Positions 1 to 6,516 of a stretch of 9,289 nt of DNA are shown one piece after another. This DNA comes from Parabacteroides sp. (GTDB lineage: Bacteria > Bacteroidota > Bacteroidia > Bacteroidales > Tannerellaceae). Position numbers and translations under genes: made by a program. The stretch is taken from positions 6,742-16,030 of the forward strand of contig DXRF01000042.1 of assembly GCA_019411205.1 (NCBI GenBank). The letters are read 5' to 3'. The notes below the pieces were generated by a model. That model had not been told where the DNA came from. It saw nothing but the letters and a program-made list of their open reading frames with translations, and made no database searches. Within the stretch, counting starts at the first letter, position 1, and every line of letters begins with the position of its first letter.

Positions 1-26
1 TGTGGGTAGAAGTCTTCTCTTCTGGA

Positions 27-677
27 TCAGAACCGGTGCGAATAGGTCAGGCCGATGCCATGACGGTAGTTGATCGGATCGTATACATTAAAGGTATGGT
101 AGCGGTAGTAGAGCTGAATGCTGTTTTGGGTATCCATCCAATAGTCGCAGCCTGCGGAATAGCGGATTTTGTCGGCACGCATCTTTCCGTTGTAGCCTAC
201 GTTGTTAAAAGGCTCTACATAGATGAAAGGCTCGAATCCTGAAGAGGCAATCCGGTAGGAGAGGGTGAACATGCTGCGGAGGTAGTTGGTCGGATGCAGG
301 CAATTTTTCTTGTACGTGCTCTGAAAGCGCTCCCGGACTGCAATTTTAAATGCCCCGAACTGGTGCGAACCGGAAGCATACAGGTAATACCGGTTGCGTA
401 TTTCCTCCGATGCTTTGTAGCGGACTAACGACATATAGCCGGCTCCCACCCGTAAGTTCGGCAAAATGCGATAATTGATCTCTCCTGTGGTAAGGAACCA
501 GCCGGCTTCCTTGAAGTCGTCGCGTGGACGGATATCTTCTTCCAGAACGAAAGAGAAACGTTTGTATATTTTCCCGGACAGGCTGATTTTCAGTGCGACT
601 CCCGTACCTTCCATCGCCATAAGCGGAGGGCATATGGATAGAAGCAAGAAGGAGATATAACAGATAATTGCTTTCAT
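27..677 (-). CDS. DUF2490-family outer-membrane beta-barrel protein
   Basis: The product is predicted to be a 216-residue outer-membrane protein of unknown function. I chose the start at 677, not the more upstream ATG at 797, because it begins a clean signal peptide (MKAIICYISFLLLSICPPLMA, cut about after Ala21) and because a TACTTTTG promoter box lies 28 bases before it. The mature part has alternating amphipathic strands rich in Tyr, Phe and Arg, and it ends in Phe as beta-barrel proteins do. The pattern resembles DUF2490 (PF10677): an early strand with FVLEEDIRPRDD, then INYRILPNLRVGAGY, then an AFKIAVRERFQ strand and a final YRHGIGLTYSHRF strand. It follows the ClC gene on the same strand after 168 bases but seems to have its own promoter. 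The family assignment is from memory of the pattern; export and barrel fold are more certain than the family name. Confidence 0.8.
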   Translation of the reverse strand: MKAIICYISFLLLSICPPLMAMEGTGVALKISLSGKIYKRFSFVLEEDIRPRDDFKEAGWFLTTGEINYRILPNLRVGAGYMSLVRYKASEEIRNRYYLYASGSHQFGAFKIAVRERFQSTYKKNCLHPTNYLRSMFTLSYRIASSGFEPFIYVEPFNNVGYNGKMRADKIRYSAGCDYWMDTQNSIQLYYRYHTFNVYDPINYRHGIGLTYSHRF

Positions 678-704
678 GGCAGAATATGGCGTTTGTTGTC
701 TTGG

Positions 705-712
705 CAAAAGTA
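705..712 (-). promoter_or_regulatory. Probable -7 box (TACTTTTG) of the DUF2490 gene
   Basis: On the minus strand this reads TACTTTTG, a full match to the Bacteroidetes sigma-ABfr -7 consensus TAnnTTTG. It lies 28 bases upstream of the chosen ATG at 677, which would leave a leader of about 20 bases. I see no clear TTTG/TTG -33 element at the usual spacing. Its position supports the 677 start over the one at 797, because the longer reading frame would run through this box. Confidence 0.5.
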
Positions 713-845
713 TAAAAAAATGAAGTTCCTTTTGCATGAATACCTGATAATTCCGGATTATAATTCCCCTGAGAGGCTGTTTGGTTTTTATGTCCAATGA
801 TTTGAGATGGCTGAAAGGACGTTCAAAGTTGCCGGTCGGGATCTT

Positions 846-2387
846 TTAGTAGATGTTGGCCATGCTTACCAGCGGCTCATACAGTTTCTCTATATCCTGG
901 GCATCCAGTTCGATGGTGAGCTGGTCACCGGGAAGGATGGTTTGTCCGGCAGGGGAGATGTCTTTGCGGTCGCGGTGGATATTCATGATTACGCAATGGT
1001 TGGGAAGTTTGAGCGTATCGACCTCTTTGCGGTCGAAATGGGCTCCGGCCATCACCTCCACGTCCAAAGTCAGCCGCTTTTGCTTGCGGAAGACCGTTTT
1101 GTTGATCATCTCTTCATAGAACATCACGTTGAACGGCTTTATTCCCAGCAGTTCCGTGAAATAATAGGTGAGTCCTCCTACGACGATGGAAGGATAGAAG
1201 ACTTCGAAATGTCCTGTGATCTCCGTAATCAGGATAATGGCCGTGATAGGAGTGCGCACGACAGCGACCAGAAAGGCGCCCATCCCGATCAGCATGACAT
1301 AGCTCACATTTTCCATTCCGATGATCCCGTGCTGCACAAGGATGAGAGCATAGAGCTTGCCGATCAGTCCGCCTGTCACCAGGGTCGGAATGAAGCTCCC
1401 TCCCGGCAATCCGGAGGAGAAGGAAAAAACGGTAAACACCATGTGCAGGAACATCATCCCTGCCATCCAATAGATATTGTTGTTGCCGCCTTCCGCCTGT
1501 CGTACCAGGAACTGCTCGCCTCCGCCGGTCAGGTCGGTGACCGTCAGCGAAATGATATATGCCAGGCCCAAAAGACCTAACAGCTTGATATATTCGGGTT
1601 GCCGGATGGCCGGGTACATCCGTTTGGCGTATAGCATCAGCAGTAAATAGAGCTTACCGAAAACCGATACGATGACGGCAAACAGGATATACAGCTTGAT
1701 GTGCCGTCCCATCGGCAGGTCGGGCACGATGGCCTGTATGTCGTGATATGGGTTGATCGGGAAAATCGTACTGGCAATCGCTCCGGCGACGACACCGGCC
1801 AGGATTGTCGTGATAGCCGTTTTCGGAGCATCAAAGCGTTCGATCGATTCGATCACCAGCGTGGCGGCGGCAAGAGGAGCGGCAAAGGCGGCTGCCAGTC
1901 CTGCGCCTGCACCTGCGGCAAGGAGCTGTTTGCGTTCGCCGCTCAGGATATGCCCCCATTTGCTGACCAGGTCGCCTATGTAGGAACCCATTTGTACGGA
2001 AGGCCCTTCGCGTCCCATCGAGAGACCGGTGCTGAGCGTCAGGACACCGCCTGTAAACTTAGCCAGCAGTTGGCGAAAGGAATGTGCATACTCGATGCGT
2101 CCGTTGATCGCACCCCGTGTCTGTGAAATGCCTCCGCCTCCGATGTAAGGCCACCGCCTGACTATCCAGGCGACGAAGCAGAGGACTCCCCATAGAGCAA
2201 AGAATAAGGCGGCATGATAGTACCAGGGAGGCGAAGACTGGAAGAAGTGCTTCCGCATATTGAAGAATAGTTGCAGCAGATAGTGGTAAGGAACCGCCAC
2301 CAATCCGGTCAGCAATCCTACGATCAGACTCACGAAATAGAGTCTGGCATCTACCAGCTTCAGCTTTACTATCCGATTAATCTTCAT
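846..2387 (-). CDS. ClC-family anion channel/antiporter with C-terminal TrkA-C domain
   Basis: This is a 513-residue inner-membrane ClC transporter for chloride or a related anion. Residues about 15-430 carry many hydrophobic helices and the ClC signatures GREGPS (125-130, with gating Glu127), APLAAATLVIES (170-181), GGSFIP (329-334) and the helix VRTPITAIILITEITG (377-392). Residues about 440-505 form a soluble TrkA-C (RCK_C) regulatory domain (LPNHCVIMNIHRDR, then ILPGDQL), where many relatives carry CBS domains or none. Several ion-pathway positions are unusual by motif alignment with E. coli ClcA: the GSGIP motif reads GGGIS (84-88), the internal proton glutamate position is Ser181, and the Tyr445 position is Asn420. 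The gene starts 74 bases after the preceding exported-protein gene, with no TAnnTTTG box in the gap, so it is probably co-transcribed with it. The family is certain. Whether it is a channel or an exchanger, and for which ion, is open. Confidence 0.95.
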   Translation of the reverse strand: MKINRIVKLKLVDARLYFVSLIVGLLTGLVAVPYHYLLQLFFNMRKHFFQSSPPWYYHAALFFALWGVLCFVAWIVRRWPYIGGGGISQTRGAINGRIEYAHSFRQLLAKFTGGVLTLSTGLSMGREGPSVQMGSYIGDLVSKWGHILSGERKQLLAAGAGAGLAAAFAAPLAAATLVIESIERFDAPKTAITTILAGVVAGAIASTIFPINPYHDIQAIVPDLPMGRHIKLYILFAVIVSVFGKLYLLLMLYAKRMYPAIRQPEYIKLLGLLGLAYIISLTVTDLTGGGEQFLVRQAEGGNNNIYWMAGMMFLHMVFTVFSFSSGLPGGSFIPTLVTGGLIGKLYALILVQHGIIGMENVSYVMLIGMGAFLVAVVRTPITAIILITEITGHFEVFYPSIVVGGLTYYFTELLGIKPFNVMFYEEMINKTVFRKQKRLTLDVEVMAGAHFDRKEVDTLKLPNHCVIMNIHRDRKDISPAGQTILPGDQLTIELDAQDIEKLYEPLVSMANIY

Positions 2388-2426
2388 CTCCCCTTAAACA
2401 GGGAGCGAAGGCCGTTGGTTTAACTT

Positions 2427-2466
2427 TCAATTCTCAAATTTTAATTCCTGATTCTCAATTCTCAAA
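2427..2466 (-). repeat. AATTGAGAATTGA-type repeat after the exported-protein gene
   Basis: The 12-mer TCAATTCTCAAA occurs exactly twice on the plus strand, at 2427-2438 and 2455-2466, with degenerate copies between. Read along the minus strand it is TTTGAGAATTGA. The second copy contains the TGA stop codon (2462-2464) of the upstream exported-protein gene. It belongs to the same repeat family as the copies near 4326-4399 and 5376-5404. Confidence 0.7.
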
Positions 2467-3322
2467 AGCACCGGATGTACCCCAACGAATAAGTTTCGTA
2501 CAGATTGTCCTTCATTCCGTGTGTATAACGGAAGGAAATGATGTTTTTTTTGATCTCATATCTTAGGTTGTTGCGCCAATGTATGGGGCGGTCGCCATTG
2601 TTTTCGTATCCGTAGAACCCGGCCAGGTTGGTGGCGAGTGTGAAACCTCTGTATTTGCCGGTGAACCCGACTCCGTAAGAGATAGCGTCGTTCTGGCGAT
2701 GCACCATGTCGTTCGTCATCCAACAATAGAACCCGGCGAGCACCTGCATACGGATCGAGGCTTTCCCGTCGGCACTTTTCCACAGGTTCCGGCCCACGTT
2801 TACGTCGAACCAGTAGGATGCGGCATCGGTAAAACGGGCGTCGCACAGGCGGCCTCCGCTGGCCGTCTTGATGTTGGCGCTGATAGTCGCATCTACCCAT
2901 TTCTCGCTTTTCAGGACTTGGAAAAAGGAACTGATAACGATGTCGCCGTTATATTTGATCGGACTTTCCGTCTCCACGGCAAATCGTTCGTCACGCGTTT
3001 CCGGTGTCATCTTATATTTTTCCTTGAAGCACCAGTTTACTTCGATTCCCGCACGCCCCCTGAAGAACGGTAGCAGGGCACGCCCTACGATGTCCCAGGT
3101 CTTGTCGCCCGTATAATAATGGTATTCACCCCGTACTTCCACTTCATACCGCTCGCTCACCTGCCCGTCTCTCATTTCCGGGATCGGGAAAGCGTTCGGA
3201 CCGAAATAGCGCGGAGAATAGATGAGCAGTTCTGTTTTGTCACGCCAGCTGTCGGCATGGCTGTAAGTTACTGAAAAGACAGATACGAATGTTATCAATA
3301 GTATTCGGGATAAATATTTCAT
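2462..3322 (-). CDS. Conserved exported protein, probable outer-membrane beta-barrel
   Basis: A 286-residue protein of unknown function. The start at 3322 (or the adjacent ATG at 3325) gives a signal peptide, MKYLSRILLITFVSVFSVTYSHA, cut about after Ala23. The longer frame from 3424 would run through the promoter box and into the divergent gene. The mature protein begins with WRDKTELLIYSPRYFGPNAF and then has repeated amphipathic strands with Tyr, Trp, Phe, Arg and Lys. It ends in Cys-Phe, and a terminal Phe is typical of barrels. The layout (early motif, rows of about 10-residue strands, late WRNNLRYEIKKNIISFRYTHG) suggests an outer-membrane barrel of perhaps 12-14 strands, but I do not recognise a named family. 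It is divergent from the ThuA gene and upstream of the ClC gene, with which it probably shares a transcript. Confidence 0.75.
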   Translation of the reverse strand: MKYLSRILLITFVSVFSVTYSHADSWRDKTELLIYSPRYFGPNAFPIPEMRDGQVSERYEVEVRGEYHYYTGDKTWDIVGRALLPFFRGRAGIEVNWCFKEKYKMTPETRDERFAVETESPIKYNGDIVISSFFQVLKSEKWVDATISANIKTASGGRLCDARFTDAASYWFDVNVGRNLWKSADGKASIRMQVLAGFYCWMTNDMVHRQNDAISYGVGFTGKYRGFTLATNLAGFYGYENNGDRPIHWRNNLRYEIKKNIISFRYTHGMKDNLYETYSLGYIRCF

Positions 3323-3348
3323 CATGGATGTATTTTTTCTTGAGGCCA

Positions 3349-3356
3349 CAAAAGTA
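3349..3356 (-). promoter_or_regulatory. Probable -7 box (TACTTTTG) for the exported protein and ClC genes
   Basis: The minus strand reads TACTTTTG, a full match to the Bacteroidetes -7 consensus TAnnTTTG, 27 bases before the ATG at 3322. The same octamer precedes the DUF2490 gene at 705-712. No convincing -33 element is visible. It lies 20 bases from a -7 box of the opposite strand. Confidence 0.5.
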
Positions 3357-3376
3357 CATATTTCATATTGATTTAG

Positions 3377-3384
3377 TACATTTG
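3377..3384 (+). promoter_or_regulatory. Probable -7 box (TACATTTG) of the ThuA-family gene
   Basis: The plus strand reads TACATTTG, matching TAnnTTTG, 31 bases before the ATG at 3416. The region that would hold its -33 element (about 3350-3358) coincides with the -7 box of the divergent gene, so the two promoters overlap and may compete. Confidence 0.5.
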
Positions 3385-3415
3385 CCTTAAACAAATCTTT
3401 AAACCATAAAATACC

Positions 3416-4330
3416 ATGAGACATTTACATTTTGGAAAGCTGCTTTTTGTTGTCTTTTCCCTTTTATTAGCCTGTACGGTTTCGGCGCGTAAGCCGATTA
3501 AAACATTACTGATCACAGGACAAAACAACCATAACTGGCAGGTGAGCCATGTTGTGCTGAAACAAATCCTGGAAAATTCCGGCCGTTTTGATGTGGACTT
3601 TGCCATCTCTCCCGAAAAAGGCAAGGACATGTCCGGTTTTGTGCTTGACTTCAATCCTTATCAATTGGTGGTGCTTGACTATAACGGTGATTCGTGGCCG
3701 GAGGAGACAAACCGTCGTTTTCTGGAATATGTGCAGAACGGCGGTGGTGTTGTCATCTATCATGCGGCCGACAATGCTTTCTCCAAATGGCCGGAGTTCA
3801 ATAAGATCTGTGCTTTGGGAGGTTGGGAAGGACGTAATGAGAATTCCGGTCCTTATGTGTACTGGCAGGATGGAAAACTGGTCAAGGACAGTTCGGCCGG
3901 TCCGGGAGGTTCTCACGGGCGCCAGCACGAATATGTATTGAACGGGCGTGACAAAGTGCATCCTATCGTGAAAGGCCTGCCTTTGAAATGGCGTCATGCC
4001 AAAGATGAACTTTACGACCGTATGCGGGGACCGGGTAATATCCGGGATATTTTGTACACGGCCTATTCGGATAAGGAAACAAACGGTTCCGGTCGTGAAG
4101 AACCGCTGGTTTTTACTGTCGATTACGGGAATGCCCGCATCTTCCATACGATGCTTGGACATGCCGGTGCTACTCCGGAAGATAATATAGCGATGCAGTG
4201 TACGGGCTTCCAAGTGCTTTTGCTGCGTGGCGCCGAGTGGGCGGCAACCGGAAAAGTGACCCAGAAAGTCCCGAAAGACTTCCCGACGGAGACTACTTGC
4301 TCTTATCGGAAAGAGTATAAGGAAAATTGA
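3416..4330 (+). CDS. Exported ThuA-domain protein
   Basis: A 304-residue exported protein with a ThuA-like domain (PF06283), a glutamine-amidotransferase/DJ-1-like fold often found near carbohydrate-use genes; its biochemical role is not settled. A signal peptide covers residues 1 to about 24. The sequence LLLAC ending at Cys20 is a possible weak lipobox, while VSA at 22-24 offers a signal peptidase I site, so lipoprotein status is undecided. The domain spans about residues 28-285: KTLLITGQNNHNW near the start, the strand YQLVVLDYNGD, NGGGVVIYHAADNAF (the nucleophile-elbow region of related folds, with His in place of Cys), GGSHGRQHEY, HPIVKGLP, DELYDRM, and near the end GNARIFHTMLGH. It is the only plus-strand gene and is monocistronic: divergent from the exported-protein gene, convergent with cysK. 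Its stop codon TGA lies inside an AATTGA repeat. Family confident, substrate unknown. Confidence 0.9.
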   Translation: MRHLHFGKLLFVVFSLLLACTVSARKPIKTLLITGQNNHNWQVSHVVLKQILENSGRFDVDFAISPEKGKDMSGFVLDFNPYQLVVLDYNGDSWPEETNRRFLEYVQNGGGVVIYHAADNAFSKWPEFNKICALGGWEGRNENSGPYVYWQDGKLVKDSSAGPGGSHGRQHEYVLNGRDKVHPIVKGLPLKWRHAKDELYDRMRGPGNIRDILYTAYSDKETNGSGREEPLVFTVDYGNARIFHTMLGHAGATPEDNIAMQCTGFQVLLLRGAEWAATGKVTQKVPKDFPTETTCSYRKEYKEN

Positions 4331-4399
4331 CAATTGATAATTGACAATTGACAATTGGAATGTTTCGATGATCATTTCTTTAATTGTCAATTGTCAATT
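4326..4399. repeat. AATTGAC repeat array forming a long inverted repeat
   Basis: The left arm holds tandem AATTGAC/T units. AATTGACAATTGACAATT at 4339-4356 is perfectly complementary to the right arm at 4382-4399 (18 base pairs). The 25-base loop can itself form a short stem, 4357-4362 with 4373-4378. The array lies between the convergent ThuA and cysK genes and supplies the ThuA stop codon at 4328-4330. Such a structure could end transcription from both sides or protect 3' ends, but the stem is A/T-rich and there is no clear T-tract, so it is not a textbook intrinsic terminator. The repeat itself is directly visible; its role is inference. Confidence 0.75.
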
Positions 4400-4411
4400 C
4401 TTATATCATTC

Positions 4412-5353
4412 TTAAAGCGGATATTCCTCAAACGCATACAAGGCTGTAGACAAATACCTCTCGCCCGTATCCGGTAATAGTGCCACAATCGTTTTCCCTT
4501 CGTTTTCCGGGAGCCGGGCCAGTTGCAGGGCGGCATATACGGCTGCACCGGAAGAAATGCCGACCAACAAGCCCTCCTTTTGTGCCAGTTCGCGTGAGGT
4601 GCGGATGGCGTTGTCTCCTTCTACCTGAATGATTTCATCAACCACCGATCCGTCGTAGGTTTTAGGGATAAAACCTGCACCGATCCCCTGTATCTTGTGC
4701 GGTCCGGGTTTACCGCCTGAGAGCACAGCCGAGTCGGTTGGTTCTACGGCTACGATCTTGATATTCGGGTTATGTGCTTTCAGGCCTTTGCCGACGCCAC
4801 TGATAGTTCCGCCTGTTCCGACTCCTGCGATAAAGATATCGACTTTGCCGTCCGTATCGCGCCAGATTTCCTGTGCGGTTGTTTTAGCATGCCGGGCAGG
4901 GTTTGCCGGGTTTTCAAACTGTTGCAGGATGATGGAGTCAGGGGTTTCGTCACGCAATGCTTCCGCTTTGGCGATAGCGCCTTTCATGCCTTCCGCTCCA
5001 GGGGTGAGAACCAGGTTGGCTCCTAATGCTTTTAGTAGGTTACGACGTTCCAGACTCATGGTTTCGGGCATTGTCAGCACCAATTTGTAACCTTTGGCGG
5101 CCGAGACGAAGGCCAGTCCTACGCCGGTGTTTCCGCTGGTCGGTTCTATGATTGTTGCTCCCGGTTTCAGCAAGCCCTTTTCTTCCGCATCTTCGATCAT
5201 TGCCAATGCAATGCGGTCTTTTACGCTACCTGCCGGATTAAAATATTCCAGCTTTCCGATTATTTTCGCTTTCAGTCCTTTGCTTTTGTTGAAGTTTGAG
5301 AACTCTAACAACGGTGTATTGCCTATGAGGTCAGTCAGTTTTTTTGCTATCAT
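4412..5353 (-). CDS. cysK: Cysteine synthase A (O-acetylserine sulfhydrylase)
   Basis: A cytoplasmic PLP enzyme that makes L-cysteine from O-acetyl-L-serine and sulfide, the last step of sulfur assimilation. Its 313 residues match the usual CysK length of 305-325. Visible motifs are NPAGSVKDR with the PLP lysine Lys45, the substrate loop PTSGNTG (71-77), the phosphate-binding GVGTGGT (176-182), and GISSGAA (264-270), whose Ser meets the pyridine nitrogen. The C-terminal GERYLSTALY also fits CysK. It has the basic CysK architecture with no CBS or heme domain, so cystathionine beta-synthase is unlikely. CysM is a less likely alternative. It starts 29 bases after menF ends, on the same strand, and no TAnnTTTG box is visible in the gap, so it may be read from the menF transcript. 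No cysE or sulfate-assimilation gene is nearby. Confidence 0.96.
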   Translation of the reverse strand: MIAKKLTDLIGNTPLLEFSNFNKSKGLKAKIIGKLEYFNPAGSVKDRIALAMIEDAEEKGLLKPGATIIEPTSGNTGVGLAFVSAAKGYKLVLTMPETMSLERRNLLKALGANLVLTPGAEGMKGAIAKAEALRDETPDSIILQQFENPANPARHAKTTAQEIWRDTDGKVDIFIAGVGTGGTISGVGKGLKAHNPNIKIVAVEPTDSAVLSGGKPGPHKIQGIGAGFIPKTYDGSVVDEIIQVEGDNAIRTSRELAQKEGLLVGISSGAAVYAALQLARLPENEGKTIVALLPDTGERYLSTALYAFEEYPL

Positions 5354-5375
5354 GAGTTATATTATTTATGATTTG

Positions 5376-5404
5376 TCAATTCTCAATTGTCAATTGAATT
5401 GATC
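5376..5404 (-). repeat. AATTGA(C/G) repeat spanning the menF 3' end
   Basis: Three units of TCAATT separated by CTC or TG occur here on the plus strand; the minus strand reads AATTGACAATTGAGAATTGAC. The repeat encodes the last residues of the menF product (NSIDN) and its stop TGA (5383-5385), then runs into the spacer before cysK. It has both the C and G variants of the unit found at the other two sites, so the three sites belong to one family. Confidence 0.7.
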
Positions 5405-6516
5405 AGTCGCTTCATCGTTTGCATTTTTGCTTCCGTTTCAAGCCATTCGCTTTCTATCTCCGAAGAAGCAAGAATGCCTCCGCCTGCATATAAAACAAAT
5501 GATCCGGGCAAGATGTTCATGCAGCGCAAGTTTACATACAGATCGCTCTTCCCTTCGGGGGCCAACCAACCGATAAAGCCTGAATAATAACTCCGGTCGT
5601 AGCCTTCATTCTCCCGGATAAAACGATATGTCTCTTCTTTGGGCAGCCCACAGACGGCAGGCGTGGGATGAAGCCGTTTCAGCAGTTCGCCGAGTTTCTT
5701 ATTGTCGGGCAGAGGAAAGCTGAAGTCGCTTCTCAAATGCGACAGTTCGCCGGCACGTACCGGGGTCGGCGGAGTTTCTGTCGGTTTGATGCCTAACGCT
5801 TGCAGCTGCTTGCGTATGTAGAGGGCTACATATTCCTGTTCTTCCCTGTTTTTGTCGTCCCATTCTGTCGGCAGATCCCCGTTTTGGAGCGGTTGGGTGC
5901 CGGCAAGGGCGACCGTATGCCATTCTCCTTTCTCGCCGGAGAGGATGATTTCGGGAGTACACCCGAGCCATGTGCCTGTTTCGGGTGTATGGCAGAGATA
6001 AACATACGAATATTTGTACCGCCCGATTGCCTTAAGGAAAGCGGCGGCAGGGGAGAAGTCTGCTTTGCCTGCCGGAATCGTCTGGCTGCGCGACAGTACG
6101 AGCTTCTCGAACTGCTTTCGGCGCAGCGGTTCGATGAAGGTATTGAAACGGCGGGCGTAGTCTTCCTTCGGGTTTTCGAGGAAGGGAACATGCGTTTCAC
6201 TATGATGGAATTCCTGTTCCGCAGGCATCGTTTTTTTGTCCCATAGGCATGAAACTGTTGTTTCCTCGTCGGGCGGAAGTTCCTGGATGTCCGGCCGGAT
6301 CAGTACGATCGGATGCTGTTTGCTTATATGGAAGGGGGCGATGACGAAGCCACTCTGTTCGTCCAGTTCTTCGATATGATAAAGAAGACGTGCAGAACCG
6401 GAGGTCTGCATGGCGAAACGGGGCGATTCTCCGGGTATCCGCCAGAGTGCAAAACTCCGGTTCTTATTGATTAATGTGTCGACTACGTTACAAATCCTTA
6501 ATTCGTCTGGTGTCAT
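5383..6516 (-). CDS. menF: Isochorismate synthase (menaquinone pathway)
   Basis: A 377-residue cytoplasmic, Mg-dependent enzyme of the chorismate-binding (MST) family that converts chorismate to isochorismate. The N-terminal ~115 residues are variable and the chorismate-binding domain spans about 118-373. Motifs are FEKLVLSR with the water-activating Lys138, GCTPEI with the probable general acid Glu189, ALAGT (204-207), KNREEQEY with a Mg-binding Glu near 226, LHPTPAVCGLP (282-292), RSYYSGFIGW, YVNLRCM, and AGGGILASSEIESEWLETEAK (344-364). The AGT motif lacks the Lys of the PIKGT motif in aminodeoxychorismate synthases. The gene overlaps the upstream fusion gene by ATGA (6513-6516), which implies translational coupling. 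The fused thioesterase fits menaquinone synthesis and argues for MenF over a siderophore EntC. A repeat encodes the last five residues. menD does not follow; cysK does. Confidence 0.92.
   Translation of the reverse strand: MTPDELRICNVVDTLINKNRSFALWRIPGESPRFAMQTSGSARLLYHIEELDEQSGFVIAPFHISKQHPIVLIRPDIQELPPDEETTVSCLWDKKTMPAEQEFHHSETHVPFLENPKEDYARRFNTFIEPLRRKQFEKLVLSRSQTIPAGKADFSPAAAFLKAIGRYKYSYVYLCHTPETGTWLGCTPEIILSGEKGEWHTVALAGTQPLQNGDLPTEWDDKNREEQEYVALYIRKQLQALGIKPTETPPTPVRAGELSHLRSDFSFPLPDNKKLGELLKRLHPTPAVCGLPKEETYRFIRENEGYDRSYYSGFIGWLAPEGKSDLYVNLRCMNILPGSFVLYAGGGILASSEIESEWLETEAKMQTMKRLINSIDN

Noticed and set aside
1..26. A short AGAAG/CTTCT inverted repeat just after the DUF2490 stop codon, considered as a terminator.
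   Set aside because: The stem is about five base pairs, there is no T-tract, and the window edge cuts off the context.
745..768. An imperfect palindrome around TTCCGGA upstream of the DUF2490 gene, considered as an operator.
   Set aside because: The arms pair only with a one-base offset and it stands alone, so it is not distinguishable from chance.
678..797. An N-terminal extension of the DUF2490 gene to the ATG at 797.
   Set aside because: The extension would bury the signal peptide 40 residues in and run across a consensus -7 box.
807..1580. A 257-codon plus-strand open frame antisense to the ClC gene.
   Set aside because: Its translation is His/Asp/Gln-rich with no domain, and the minus-strand ClC frame covering it has clear family motifs.
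3326..3424. An N-terminal extension of the exported-protein gene to 3424.
   Set aside because: It would overlap the start of the divergent ThuA gene and both promoter boxes, and it would place the signal peptide internally.
3506..4390. A 294-codon minus-strand open frame opposite the ThuA gene.
   Set aside because: It begins in the repeat array and mirrors the codons of a recognisable exported ThuA protein; no family motif or promoter is visible.
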